A stretch of DNA of 64,000 nt, taken from NCBI RefSeq assembly GCF_006965445.1, contig NZ_CP041356.1, positions 124,001 through 188,000 on the forward strand, written 5' to 3'. This document shows positions 47,657 through 55,653 of this stretch, piece by piece. Under the pieces are notes generated by a model. The model was given only the letters and a program-made list of their open reading frames with translations. It did no database searches and was not told the origin of the DNA. The position numbers and the translations under genes are program-made. This DNA comes from Lactococcus protaetiae (GTDB lineage Bacteria > Bacillota > Bacilli > Lactobacillales > Streptococcaceae). Within the stretch, counting starts at the first letter, position 1. Each line of letters begins with the position of its first letter.

Positions 47657-48106
47657 AAGAAATGAAGTCAAGACTTATTCAGTGGGAGTTTCGCAAAACA
47701 TTTGTCCATTTTCTCTAGTCGCTAAAGCGACTGATAAAAGGGCAATTCACCACTGAATTTAAGGTACAACCTCACATCTTCGATATGAGGTCACACCTCC
47801 GCTTCACTTCGTTATCCATTCGCTCTATCTCCGCTTTGCTACGCTGTCGATTTCACTAAGCCACTAAAGTGGCAAGTTCAAATCGCAAGCGACTAAAGTC
47901 GCAAGGCGAAGTGGTCTTGTCCAAGAAGCCTAGGCGCTAAAAGCGCCAACGCCCTATGGCAGTCGGACGAAATTCAAAGTTGCGACTTCGACTAGGCACG
48001 TTCGTGCCGTAGCGAGAATCGACAGCGCAGTGAAACGGAGATAGTGCTGCTTTATCTCCGACCTAAGAGGTCGGAGTATTAGCACGCACTTACTTCGATA
48101 AAATAT
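47657..48106 (-). repeat. Modular hairpin repeat, type A, copy 12 (longest clean copy)
   Basis: About 450 bp with both ends. Hairpins in order: AGTCGCTAAAGCGACT (47717), GCCACTAAAGTGGC (47860), GCGACTAAAGTCGC (47889), GGCGCTAAAAGCGCC (47933), GGCACGTTCGTGCC and the CTCCGACC/GGTCGGAG pair. Good reference copy for the arm-covariation observation. Confidence 0.9.
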
Positions 48107-48330
48107 CGCGAGATTCTGAACAATCTATTACAAAATTTTGCGTATATTATACCATATTTTGACATTTTTTTCACTAAGTATTCCAAAAAATCCTTATTCT
48201 TTGCGAATAATGTTTTTTCACAAACTTACATTTAACAGCAAAAGTAATAAAAAGATGCCATCAAAAGCACCTTTTTCTTTAAAATATTTAACTCACTTTT
48301 CCGCTATTTTGCTCCATAAGTTTGAATTAA
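48107..48330. other. AT-rich spacer after aroF
   Basis: No gene or clear terminator recognised; a short AAAAGATGCCATCAAAAGCACC(T) hairpin-like stretch is near 48252. Confidence 0.35.
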
Positions 48331-49373
48331 TTACTTATCAGTACTTTTCGCAGTTGTAGTATAAATCTCTTTGACCAATTGTTCTGTTTTTTCCCAGCCG
48401 AGACAGGGTCTGTGATAGATTTTCCGAAAATCTCTGGATGATCTTGACGGCCATCTTCAAGATAGGACTCAATCATAAAGCCACGTACATATTTGTTAAT
48501 CTTGTCATGCCAATCACGATTAATCAATGTTTGACGTACAATACGAATTTGTTCCATGTATTTTTTACCAGAATTATCATGATTCGTATCAATAACAATA
48601 AATGGATTTTTCAAATTCATCTTTTCATAAATCTCGATTGTTTCTAAGAGATTATCTGTGTAATAGTTTGGATGATATTTTCCATTTTCGTCTTGACCTC
48701 CACGCAAAATAACGTGAGCAAGCGGATTACCTGATGTTTCTACCTCAGCACGTCCAAATAAAAAATCTTGAGACTGCTGTGCAGCATAAACACCATTGAA
48801 CATCACTTTCAAATTACCAGAAGTTGGATTTTTCATTCCTGTAGGAGCATCAATCCCTGATGCAACAAAACGGTGTTGTTGATTTTCAACCGAACGCGCT
48901 CCTACTGCATAATAACTGACCAAATCATCTACCATTGTCAAGTTCTCTGGATAAAGCATTTCGTCTGCTGTAGTGAGTCCTGTTTCCGTAATAACCTTAT
49001 AATGCAAGTCGCGCACCATTTTAATTCCATTGATGAGGTCTGTATGTCCATCAGCATCAGGCTCATGAATCAATCCTTTGTAGCCATCTCCGTTTGTTCT
49101 AGGTTTTGCGGTATAAACACGCATTACCATAAAAATTTTCTCTTTAACTTCTTCTTGAAGTTTCGCTAAACGGCGTGCATATTCAAGAACCGCTTCTTCA
49201 TTATCTGACGAACATGGACCAATAATCAGGAGCAAACGGTCATCTTCACCTTTGATAATTGCCTCTAACTCTTTATCACGCTTAACTTTTCTTGCTTGTT
49301 GTTCACTATTCAGATGGTTAATTTCTTTTACAGCTTCAACATCAATTTGCGCGCTAACTTTTTTGAATGTCAT
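48331..49373 (-). CDS. aroF: 3-deoxy-7-phosphoheptulonate (DAHP) synthase, C-terminus frameshifted
   Basis: First enzyme of the shikimate pathway, class I (AroF/G type). The protein is normal to FGKSITDP, with LLIIGPCSSDN, RTNGDGYKGL and IVIDTNHDNSGK. The as-read frame then becomes VSAGKKQNNWSKRF and stops at 48327. In the +1 frame the same bases read PCLGWEKTEQLVKEI... and stop at 48331, which is the family C-terminus. One missing C in the run at 48406-48408 explains this; the intended protein is 347 residues. Real mutation would alter only the last ~25 residues. It follows the permease gene by 31 nt, so the two probably share the attenuated transcript. Confidence 0.9.
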
Positions 49374-49404
49374 TCTTTTTCTCGCTTTTCTAAATATTTT
49401 TTAA

Positions 49405-50733
49405 TTATTGATTTATTTGCTTTTTTTGATAACTAATGTAAATCACAAAGTAGAGAATTACAGTGAGCACAGTTACTCCGATAGGATTGGTAAATAAAAT
49501 TCCAATACAAATCAGAAATAGTGCGGCAAGAGCAAATATGCTCATACTTCTACCAGAAAGTGACCCATTTTTACAAGCAAGTACAAAACCTGCACTACTG
49601 ATGAGGAACCAAATTAACAGTACAGTATAAGATAGAGAACCTGCCAAATAATTGAATAACTTATCTCCAAGAAAATAAGATAAAACTACCCCGATATAGA
49701 GTGTTCCTGAACAAAAGAGTACAGCTCTTTGAGGGACTTGATGTTTATTTAGCTTTGCAACAGCGCTCACATGCTTTCCTTTTCTGTTCTTTAGTCGGAA
49801 AAATAAAATTCTTGAAGAAGCATAAATTCCTGAATTGATAGAAGAGAATAGTGCTAAGATAATGACAAAGTTGACAATATCCCCTGCAAAAGGAATATGC
49901 ATCTTATTAAACACCATTACAAAGGGACTCATCGAAGAATCAGTAAGAGTATGCCAGTTATAAATGATAAGTAATAAAAACATTGGAACAATATAAAACG
50001 ATATAATCCGTCCAATCACGCCTCGAATTGCTTTTGGAATCGCTACTTTTGGATTCTCTGTTTCACTAACTGTTATAGCAATCAATTCTGAGCCACCATA
50101 AGAGTAAATAACAATGAGTAAGGAATTAATAACTCCTTTTATTCCATGAGGAGCAAATCCTCCATGATTATTCATCCTAGAAAATGTGGCTATTAGATTA
50201 GTATTGAACACCTCCTTAGCCACCAGAATCACGCCAAAAATAATAAGTAAAATAATGACACTTATCTTAATAAACGCAAGCCAATACTCCGTTTCAGCAA
50301 AAAAAGTAACTGAATACAAATTAATGAGTGAGGTCAATACCGCGATGATTAATACAAATATCCACGCTGGAATATTAGGAAACCATAGTTGCAAAAAGCT
50401 TGCTGCTGCAACTGCTTCCGCAATAATATTAATCATCCAAAGTGACCAATAAACCCAGTCTGTAAAGTCTGCTGCATGATTACCCAGATAGGGTTGAACC
50501 AAGCCTGATAAGCCATGTGGTTCCTCTGAAGCCAATACAAGTTTCTCCAAACTTTTCATTACAAAAAATAGTACCAATCCACCAATCAAATAAGCAATTA
50601 GTACAGAAGGACCTGCCACGCTAATCGCCGAGGCACTCCCCTTAAATAGTCCTGCTCCGATTGCTCCTCCCAGTGCAATCATCGTTATATGGCGTGTTGC
50701 CATTCTTTTCTTCAAACCCTGATTATTCTCCAA
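49405..50733 (-). CDS. APC-family amino acid permease, probably aromatic
   Basis: A 442-residue amino acid transporter of the AAT group with about 12 membrane segments and the start ITMIALGGAIGAGLFKGSASAI. Its substrate is not set by sequence alone. The Tyr/Phe-rich leader peptide upstream and aroF downstream argue for an aromatic amino acid or a shared precursor. Full length, co-directional with aroF. Confidence 0.85.
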   Translation of the reverse strand: MENNQGLKKRMATRHITMIALGGAIGAGLFKGSASAISVAGPSVLIAYLIGGLVLFFVMKSLEKLVLASEEPHGLSGLVQPYLGNHAADFTDWVYWSLWMINIIAEAVAAASFLQLWFPNIPAWIFVLIIAVLTSLINLYSVTFFAETEYWLAFIKISVIILLIIFGVILVAKEVFNTNLIATFSRMNNHGGFAPHGIKGVINSLLIVIYSYGGSELIAITVSETENPKVAIPKAIRGVIGRIISFYIVPMFLLLIIYNWHTLTDSSMSPFVMVFNKMHIPFAGDIVNFVIILALFSSINSGIYASSRILFFRLKNRKGKHVSAVAKLNKHQVPQRAVLFCSGTLYIGVVLSYFLGDKLFNYLAGSLSYTVLLIWFLISSAGFVLACKNGSLSGRSMSIFALAALFLICIGILFTNPIGVTVLTVILYFVIYISYQKKQINQ

Positions 50734-50875
50734 TTATATATCCCCTTCTTCGTAAAAAACCTCTGAAACATTTGATATTTCTCAATCTTTAGGGTCCCTT
50801 TTTTTCCAATTTTTTCCCTCCTTGCTCTTTTGTTCCCGTCCACCTCACAGCAACAAAAGTTCTAAGCAACTAAAA

Positions 50876-50896
50876 AAGACGCCCCGAGGACGTCTT
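50876..50896 (-). terminator. Attenuator terminator
   Basis: AAGACGTCC / GGGCGTCTT, 9-bp stem with one G-T pair and a 3-nt loop, followed by six T. It is about 140 nt before the permease gene. Confidence 0.88.
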
Positions 50897-50950
50897 CTTG
50901 TCCTCAAAATGACTAACGCCAAAGAGGACTCACACATTTCACCAAATAGG

Positions 50951-51007
50951 CTAATGCAAGTCCTCCTTCTTAAACAACAAGAAAAATGTGTTGTATACGT
51001 AAATCAT
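50951..51007 (-). CDS. Leader peptide rich in Tyr and Phe
   Basis: 18-residue ORF MIYVYNTFFLLFKKEDLH with AGAGG 8 nt before the ATG. Two Tyr and three Phe in the first twelve residues are the likely control codons. It ends 21 nt before segment 2 of the attenuator. Confidence 0.7.
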   Translation of the reverse strand: MIYVYNTFFLLFKKEDLH

Positions 51008-51133
51008 TTTTTAGACCTCTGAATTTTAATTATTTATTCAGTATAGTTAAAATTATTTTATTTGTCAATAATTTACCAATATACAGTCATTTTAATTTTT
51101 TTGATATTTTTTGGATTCTATTCGTCCGTTTAA

Positions 51134-51165
51134 AAATAAAAAATCCGATATTACTCATCGGATAA
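51134..51165 (-). terminator. Terminator overlapping the end of the serine hydrolase gene
   Basis: ATCCGAT / ATCGGAT stem followed by a T-rich run; the stop codon at 51151 is in the hairpin. Confidence 0.75.
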
Positions 51166-52107
51166 ATTCTCTAATAAAAGGTTTATTAACAAATCACGCG
51201 CTTTAATCCATTTCTCACGTTCGTCTTTTAGGTGGACTCGATTTGATAAAAATATCACTGCTTTCTTTGCTCTTGGATTGAGCAAAATAAAAGTTCCTGT
51301 ATAGCCTGTGTGTAGTAGCCAATCATTACTTTTTGCTGGTAAATCCCAAGCCAAACTCCTCTTTTTTGCGACTAAAGTATAGTTAGCCAACAGTTTGATA
51401 TATTTTTCTTCAGCAAAATATCCTTTAACAAAAGCAGTCAAGTCAGACATCGTAGAAAATAGCCCTGCGGAGCCACATTCCACTCCTAAAACGCGTGCTT
51501 TTGGGTCATGGACAATTCCTACTGGCAAGTCATAGCTCGTTGGTACAGCGTGAGAAACAGGTCCAAAAGTTGTCTCATTCATTTCCCATTTTTTAAAAAC
51601 TTGAGTGAAAAAAATCTCATCTAGTTTTTTGCCATAATATTCTTCTAACATAAAACCAAGTAGGATAAAATTGATGTCTGTATAATGAAAATTTTTATCG
51701 TCAGTGACTTGAATATGATTGATTGCCTGTTTTAACTCGTCAGCTGATAACTGGTCTCGATGAGGGATAAATGGATTAATGCCAGACGTATGTGTCAGTA
51801 ATTGTCGCACACTGACAGAACTGTCAGCAAATGCTGGATAATATTTCTGAGCTGGAACATCAAGTTCAAAAACTCCATCAAAAACAAGATTAATGACAGC
51901 CGTACCTGTTCCTACAACTTTTGTCACTGAAGCTAAATCCCAGTATTCACCTGCTGACAGCACTACTTCCTTAGGTAAAATTGCAGCATTGCCCAGCACA
52001 AATTCTGTCACTTTTTCGTTTTCAATAATTGCAAAATTTGCACCAGGAAAAATTTCTTTAGCAATATAATCCTTAACCATTTTCAATACTTGCTGTTGAT
52101 TTCTCAT
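51151..52107 (-). CDS. Serine hydrolase of the beta-lactamase/esterase fold (class C-like)
   Basis: A 318-residue penicillin-binding-protein-like enzyme with the catalytic S-x-x-K (SVTK in WDLASVTKVV), a Y-x-D/N (YTDINF) and the H-T-G triad (LLHTGYTGT). No signal peptide: the start MRNQQQVLKMVKDYI is soluble. Could be a D-amino-acid or acyl esterase; true beta-lactamase activity is unlikely without export. AAGGAAG ribosome site. Confidence 0.85.
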   Translation of the reverse strand: MRNQQQVLKMVKDYIAKEIFPGANFAIIENEKVTEFVLGNAAILPKEVVLSAGEYWDLASVTKVVGTGTAVINLVFDGVFELDVPAQKYYPAFADSSVSVRQLLTHTSGINPFIPHRDQLSADELKQAINHIQVTDDKNFHYTDINFILLGFMLEEYYGKKLDEIFFTQVFKKWEMNETTFGPVSHAVPTSYDLPVGIVHDPKARVLGVECGSAGLFSTMSDLTAFVKGYFAEEKYIKLLANYTLVAKKRSLAWDLPAKSNDWLLHTGYTGTFILLNPRAKKAVIFLSNRVHLKDEREKWIKARDLLINLLLENLSDE

Positions 52108-52208
52108 TTTTTCTACTTCCTTTCCTGAGATTTTTTCATGACAAAAATCTTGTCAGTAGATAAATAAACTCTGTCAGCACTGACAGAGTTTTCACTAGCT
52201 TAAATTGC

Positions 52209-52988
52209 TTATTTTACAAACCAAAGTTCAACATGGCTGGGAACTTCCAATGAGAAAGTCTTTGCTGATGCATCCAAATAAGTACCATCTATATCCTCAA
52301 ATTGAGTCGAAAATGCTTCCAAATCAAACATTTTATCAATCATAAAGATTAAAAATTCTAAATCAAATGTTTCATCTGTCGCAGCACTCAAATCTTCTCC
52401 GTCAGCCACTGACAGCTTCAGCGAAACAAAAGGAAAATCAAACACTCCATCAGTAGTTTTCATCGAAAAAACGGATTCATAAAATTCAATAATCTCGTTA
52501 TCAGCTACATTCAAATCTATCTCACTAATCGCAAAATCTGACAAGCCTTTAAAGTTTTCATCTTTGACAAAACTAACTTCATTTTTTTCGATTTCTGTCA
52601 GTGCTGACAAGTCTGTCAGTTCTTCCGCGGTTACCAAAAATACATCATTTTCAGGAGATACTGCTTCAAAAGTATAGCCAGCTTTGCCACGATAAAGCTT
52701 ATCTACTTTTTCCAAATCACGTGCCAAAAGTTGCTCAATCTCAGATGCAGCAGCTTTGATTACTGTACGTGAATGTTTTTTATATCCATTGACAGAGCGC
52801 AAGCCTGGTGACTCTTCCAATTGAAAACGGTCAAGTTTCTCCTCATGTCCACCTAACCACACCATCGCACCCTCTTCCATTAGAACTTTCAATCCGAGCA
52901 CATCACGGAAAAAATCCAGATTTTCCTCACGATGAAGAACACGATATACAGGTTGGAAAGCGACGATACTATTTATTATCTCACTCAT
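52209..52988 (-). CDS. cppA: CppA family protein (glyoxalase fold)
   Basis: A 259-residue protein of the CppA family, named for a streptococcal protein reported to degrade complement C3; in Lactococcus the role is unknown. It has two halves: an N-terminal glyoxalase/bleomycin-like domain (VYRVLHREENLDFFRDVLGLKVL, MVWLGGHEEKLDRFQLEESPG) and a C-terminal CppA domain. Full length, no signal peptide. One CTGTCAG palindrome lies inside. Confidence 0.85.
   Translation of the reverse strand: MSEIINSIVAFQPVYRVLHREENLDFFRDVLGLKVLMEEGAMVWLGGHEEKLDRFQLEESPGLRSVNGYKKHSRTVIKAAASEIEQLLARDLEKVDKLYRGKAGYTFEAVSPENDVFLVTAEELTDLSALTEIEKNEVSFVKDENFKGLSDFAISEIDLNVADNEIIEFYESVFSMKTTDGVFDFPFVSLKLSVADGEDLSAATDETFDLEFLIFMIDKMFDLEAFSTQFEDIDGTYLDASAKTFSLEVPSHVELWFVK
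52595..52610. repeat. CTGTCAG palindrome inside cppA
   Basis: CTGTCAGTGCTGACAA, encoding L-S-A-L-T-E. Confidence 0.7.
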
Positions 52989-53283
52989 TGTTTCCTCCAG
53001 TTATATTTAATCTCTCATGATAGAACAAGTCGCTTCGTCTTGCTATCTATTAGTTAGTAGCTTAGAACGAATGAACCTCTAACGTATAGATGCTCAAAAG
53101 TCCGTAACATAAAAATCCATCAGATTTTAAAGCAAGACTAGCATGCGCCAAAAGCATATTTAGTACAATATCACACTCATACCGTTCAGAAAAGACCAAT
53201 ACAATCTCATAACATATGTATTCCTATTTTCGCAAATTTCTCGAAAATTATCAAAGATTTACTCGTCATTTATTGAAGTATGA
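52989..53283. other. cppA-CPBP spacer, nothing recognised
   Basis: About 300 nt with short words reminiscent of the repeats (AGTCGCTTCG, TAGCTTAGAACGAATG) but no complete element and no gene. The CPBP promoter is at its right edge. Confidence 0.4.
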
Positions 53284-53289
53284 TACAAT
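53281..53289 (+). promoter_or_regulatory. Extended -10 of the CPBP gene (leaderless)
   Basis: TGATACAAT ends at 53289; 6 nt later is the ATG at 53296. There is no ribosome site. Confidence 0.55.
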
Positions 53290-53295
53290 ATGTGC

Positions 53296-54081
53296 ATGAT
53301 TAGTAAAGATAAACTCCAACAGTTCTCTAAATTTCGCGCCTTTCCGGTCGTCCTTCTTGCTGTAATTTTTTCATTGCTCTTTGCCCCTCATCATCTCACT
53401 TCATTTATTACTACGGCTGTTGTTTTATCAATTGTCGGCAATCTCTTGGCATATAATAAATGGCAATGGCTCATCCTATTTATACTCTCTCTTGCTCCTA
53501 CATTTACATCAACATTTTTTAGTATCCATCCACCTTTTTCAGTACTAGATAATATTATCTTTTATCTTATCTTTCTGCTCTCACTTGGTTTTTCTTATTT
53601 TATTGCAAGAAAAACAGATATTATCCCGAAATTCAATTGGAAGTACTTCTCAATAACAAAATTATTAACTGGATTTGCTCTTTTATTTCTTGCTTCTATC
53701 CTGACTGGTATCATTGCTCAACTCATCCGTCAAAGTCCCGATACGGCAAATCAAGAGGCTCTGAATCAGCTTCAAAAATTGATTCCTGTGGCAATATTTG
53801 TAATACAAACTGTTGCAGCAGGCTTCTTTGAAGAATTAACCTATCGAGTGGGGATTTTTGAAATTGTCTTCAAAAAGCACAGAAATATTGCTTTTCTTGT
53901 TGCGATGCTCCTCTTTGCATATATGCACGGTCCAACAGACCTCTACAGTTGGTTGACTTACGGTTTAATGAGTCTTATTTTAACTAGTTTTTATGCCAAA
54001 TATCGCAACTTTTATCTCAATATGAGCATTCATATGCTTTGGAATCTTTTTGGTATTCTCGTCGCATTTCTTCTCAAATGA
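53296..54081 (+). CDS. CPBP family intramembrane metalloprotease
   Basis: Multi-pass membrane protein of the CAAX-protease/bacteriocin-processing family; in lactic acid bacteria such proteins give bacteriocin self-immunity or process peptides. 261 residues with about eight membrane segments. Motif 1 EELTYR (EExxxR) is in GFFEELTYRVGIFEIV; motif 2 is FAYMHG, and motif 3 follows in the last segments. The start at 53296 is preferred because the -10 box ends 6 nt earlier; an in-frame ATG at 53290 overlaps the expected start point. Confidence 0.83.
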   Translation: MISKDKLQQFSKFRAFPVVLLAVIFSLLFAPHHLTSFITTAVVLSIVGNLLAYNKWQWLILFILSLAPTFTSTFFSIHPPFSVLDNIIFYLIFLLSLGFSYFIARKTDIIPKFNWKYFSITKLLTGFALLFLASILTGIIAQLIRQSPDTANQEALNQLQKLIPVAIFVIQTVAAGFFEELTYRVGIFEIVFKKHRNIAFLVAMLLFAYMHGPTDLYSWLTYGLMSLILTSFYAKYRNFYLNMSIHMLWNLFGILVAFLLK

Positions 54082-54109
54082 AAAAGCTGTTCAATATGAA
54101 CAGCTTTTA
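54082..54109 (+). terminator. Terminator of the CPBP gene
   Basis: AAAAGCTGTTCA / TGAACAGCTTTT, strong hairpin. The type A repeat begins directly after it. Confidence 0.9.
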
Positions 54110-54496
54110 TTTTATCGAAGTGAGTGCGTGCTTCATCTCCTATAGATAGGACTATCTCCGCTTCGCTACGCTGTCCATTCGCTCTATCTCCGTTTCACTG
54201 CGCTGTCGATTCTCGCTACGGCACGAACGTGCCTAGTCGAAGTAGCAACTTTGAATTTCGCCCGACTTCCATAGGGCGTTGGCGCTTTTAGCGCCTAGGC
54301 TTCTTGGACAAGACCACTTCGCCTTGCGACTTCAGTCGCTTAGAGCGAATGGATAACGAAGTGAAGCGGAGGTGTGACCTCATATCGAAGATGTTAAGCA
54401 GACTGTTGCATACAGGTCGCTTAGTTGTTACACCTAGAGGTTGTACCTTAAATTCAGTGGGGAGTTAAAACTCCCACCGAATAAGTCTTGACTTTA
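54110..54496 (+). repeat. Modular hairpin repeat, type A, copy 13
   Basis: Left end TTTTATCGAAGTGAGTGCG; GGCACGAACGTGCC, GGCGCTTTTAGCGCC, GCGACTTCAGTCGC; right end CGAATAAGTCTTGACTTTA. The right end overlaps the glpF stop codon (TAA on the reverse strand). Confidence 0.88.
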
Positions 54497-55366
54497 TTTA
54501 AGATAAAGCATTTTAAAGATGGCAACAGCTGCGAGTGCTGCGAGAATTGGTGACACGACTGGAACCCATGCATACCACCACTTAGATGAACCTTTAGATT
54601 CTCCAAGAATTGATTTTGGTAAAATGCTGTGAACCAAACGTGGTCCAAAGTCACGCGCAGGGTTAAGTCCTGGACCTGTAGGTCCTCCAAGTGCAACAAC
54701 AAGTCCCATAACAAGGAAACCGAGGAATAAATGAGCAATCATTTTAGAGGCTGAAGCTCCTGAAACTGAAGCCCAGATTTGATTGATTGTATCCGATGAA
54801 GCAACATTTGCTCCTTGTTGTTTTGCATAGTTTGTCATCCAAGTAATTGATTGACTACCGAAGAAGATATTAGTTGCAGCAATCGCTCCGAAGAAAAGGA
54901 CAAATGAACCCACGAATTCATTCAAGAAACCATTAATTGTTGCACCCATGCGTGTTTTTTCGTCATTGTCATCTACATTATCAATTGTTGAGAATGTACC
55001 GAGAATAGCGTTTGGGTTTGTTGTTTTAAGATAGTATGGACGATAAACCATAACAATCAATAATTGACCAAAAATTGCCCCTAAAACTTGCGCAATAATG
55101 TATTGAGCAACATGTGCCCAAGGAAAAAGTCCTGAAGCTGCAAGTCCAAGCGTAAACGCTGGGTTAATTTGTGAAGTAACATTACCAAAAGCGATAGCTG
55201 GCAACATTACACCAAGACCATATCCCCAACCAATAATCATCCAAGATTGCGCATGCGCTTTAGTCCCTTTAAGTTCAACGTTTGCTACTGCACCATTCCC
55301 CATAATGATGAGAAGAGCAGTTCCGATGAATTCAGTGATATATTTCACTGTCCATGTAACATCCAT
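54494..55366 (-). CDS. glpF: Aquaglyceroporin / glycerol facilitator
   Basis: MIP-family channel for glycerol and other small solutes. The 290-residue protein has both NPA boxes, INPAFTLG (about residue 67) and LNPARDFG with the Asp typical of glycerol-conducting members, and about six full membrane segments. Divergent from pepX, as in L. lactis. The loop after residue 115 is longer than in classical GlpF. Strong CGGAGG ribosome site. Confidence 0.93.
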   Translation of the reverse strand: MDVTWTVKYITEFIGTALLIIMGNGAVANVELKGTKAHAQSWMIIGWGYGLGVMLPAIAFGNVTSQINPAFTLGLAASGLFPWAHVAQYIIAQVLGAIFGQLLIVMVYRPYYLKTTNPNAILGTFSTIDNVDDNDEKTRMGATINGFLNEFVGSFVLFFGAIAATNIFFGSQSITWMTNYAKQQGANVASSDTINQIWASVSGASASKMIAHLFLGFLVMGLVVALGGPTGPGLNPARDFGPRLVHSILPKSILGESKGSSKWWYAWVPVVSPILAALAAVAIFKMLYLK

Positions 55367-55391
55367 TTTTGTGGAGTCCTCCGAAATTTAA

Positions 55392-55425
55392 TTTTGATAT
55401 AATAACCTCAGCTATTATATCAAAA
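55392..55425. promoter_or_regulatory. glpF promoter inside a 13-bp-arm inverted repeat
   Basis: TTTTGATATAATA (8 nt) TATTATATCAAAA, perfect arms. Each arm contains an extended -10 (TGATATAAT) facing inward; the reverse one is about 40 nt upstream of glpF. The symmetry suggests a regulator site at the promoter. Confidence 0.6.
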
Positions 55426-55494
55426 AAGGTAGGCTCCTTCAAATATTCAATGAATGGTATATATCCTTTAACGACTGCGAATTTCCTGAAAATT

Positions 55495-55503
55495 TGCTAT
55501 AAT
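55495..55503 (+). promoter_or_regulatory. pepX promoter (extended -10)
   Basis: TGCTATAAT, about 150 nt upstream of the pepX start. The resulting leader is about 145 nt; a GGTGGTACCGC stretch in it (55523-55533) looks like a T-box core but lacks the rest. Confidence 0.5.
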
Positions 55504-55653
55504 TATAACAATTATCATGAATGGTGGTACCGCTAATTTCTTGTGGACAATAACAACGAATTAATGTTCCATTCTCAAATTCAGCGCCAGCTAGTTAGTG
55601 TGCTACTGGTCTGTAATAATTCTAAGACTGATAATAAATAGGGGGTTATTTGT

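Larger units (their letters stand above)
50876..51068 (-). promoter_or_regulatory. Leader-peptide attenuator for the permease-aroF operon
   Basis: Promoter TTGACA (51068-51063), 17 nt, TATACT (51045-51040). Then comes a leader ORF (51007-50951) and four complementary segments: 1 GAGGACT (50965-50959, inside the ORF), 2 AGTCCTC (50930-50924), 3 GAGGAC (50905-50900), 4 GTCCTC (50891-50886, in the terminator stem). 1:2 leaves the terminator free; 2:3 would block it. Ribosome stalling at the Tyr/Phe codons would cover segment 1 and favour 2:3, the classical trp-type logic. Regulation is inferred from this layout. Confidence 0.72.

Noticed and set aside
50734-50870. T-box for the permease (GAGGTGGACGGGA)
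   Set aside because: The terminator comes before, not after, this stretch; the leader-peptide attenuator explains the region better.
55520-55650. T-box riboswitch before pepX (GGTGGTACCGC)
   Set aside because: The core motif lies about 20 nt after the likely start, with no room for stem I or a specifier loop, and no terminator follows.
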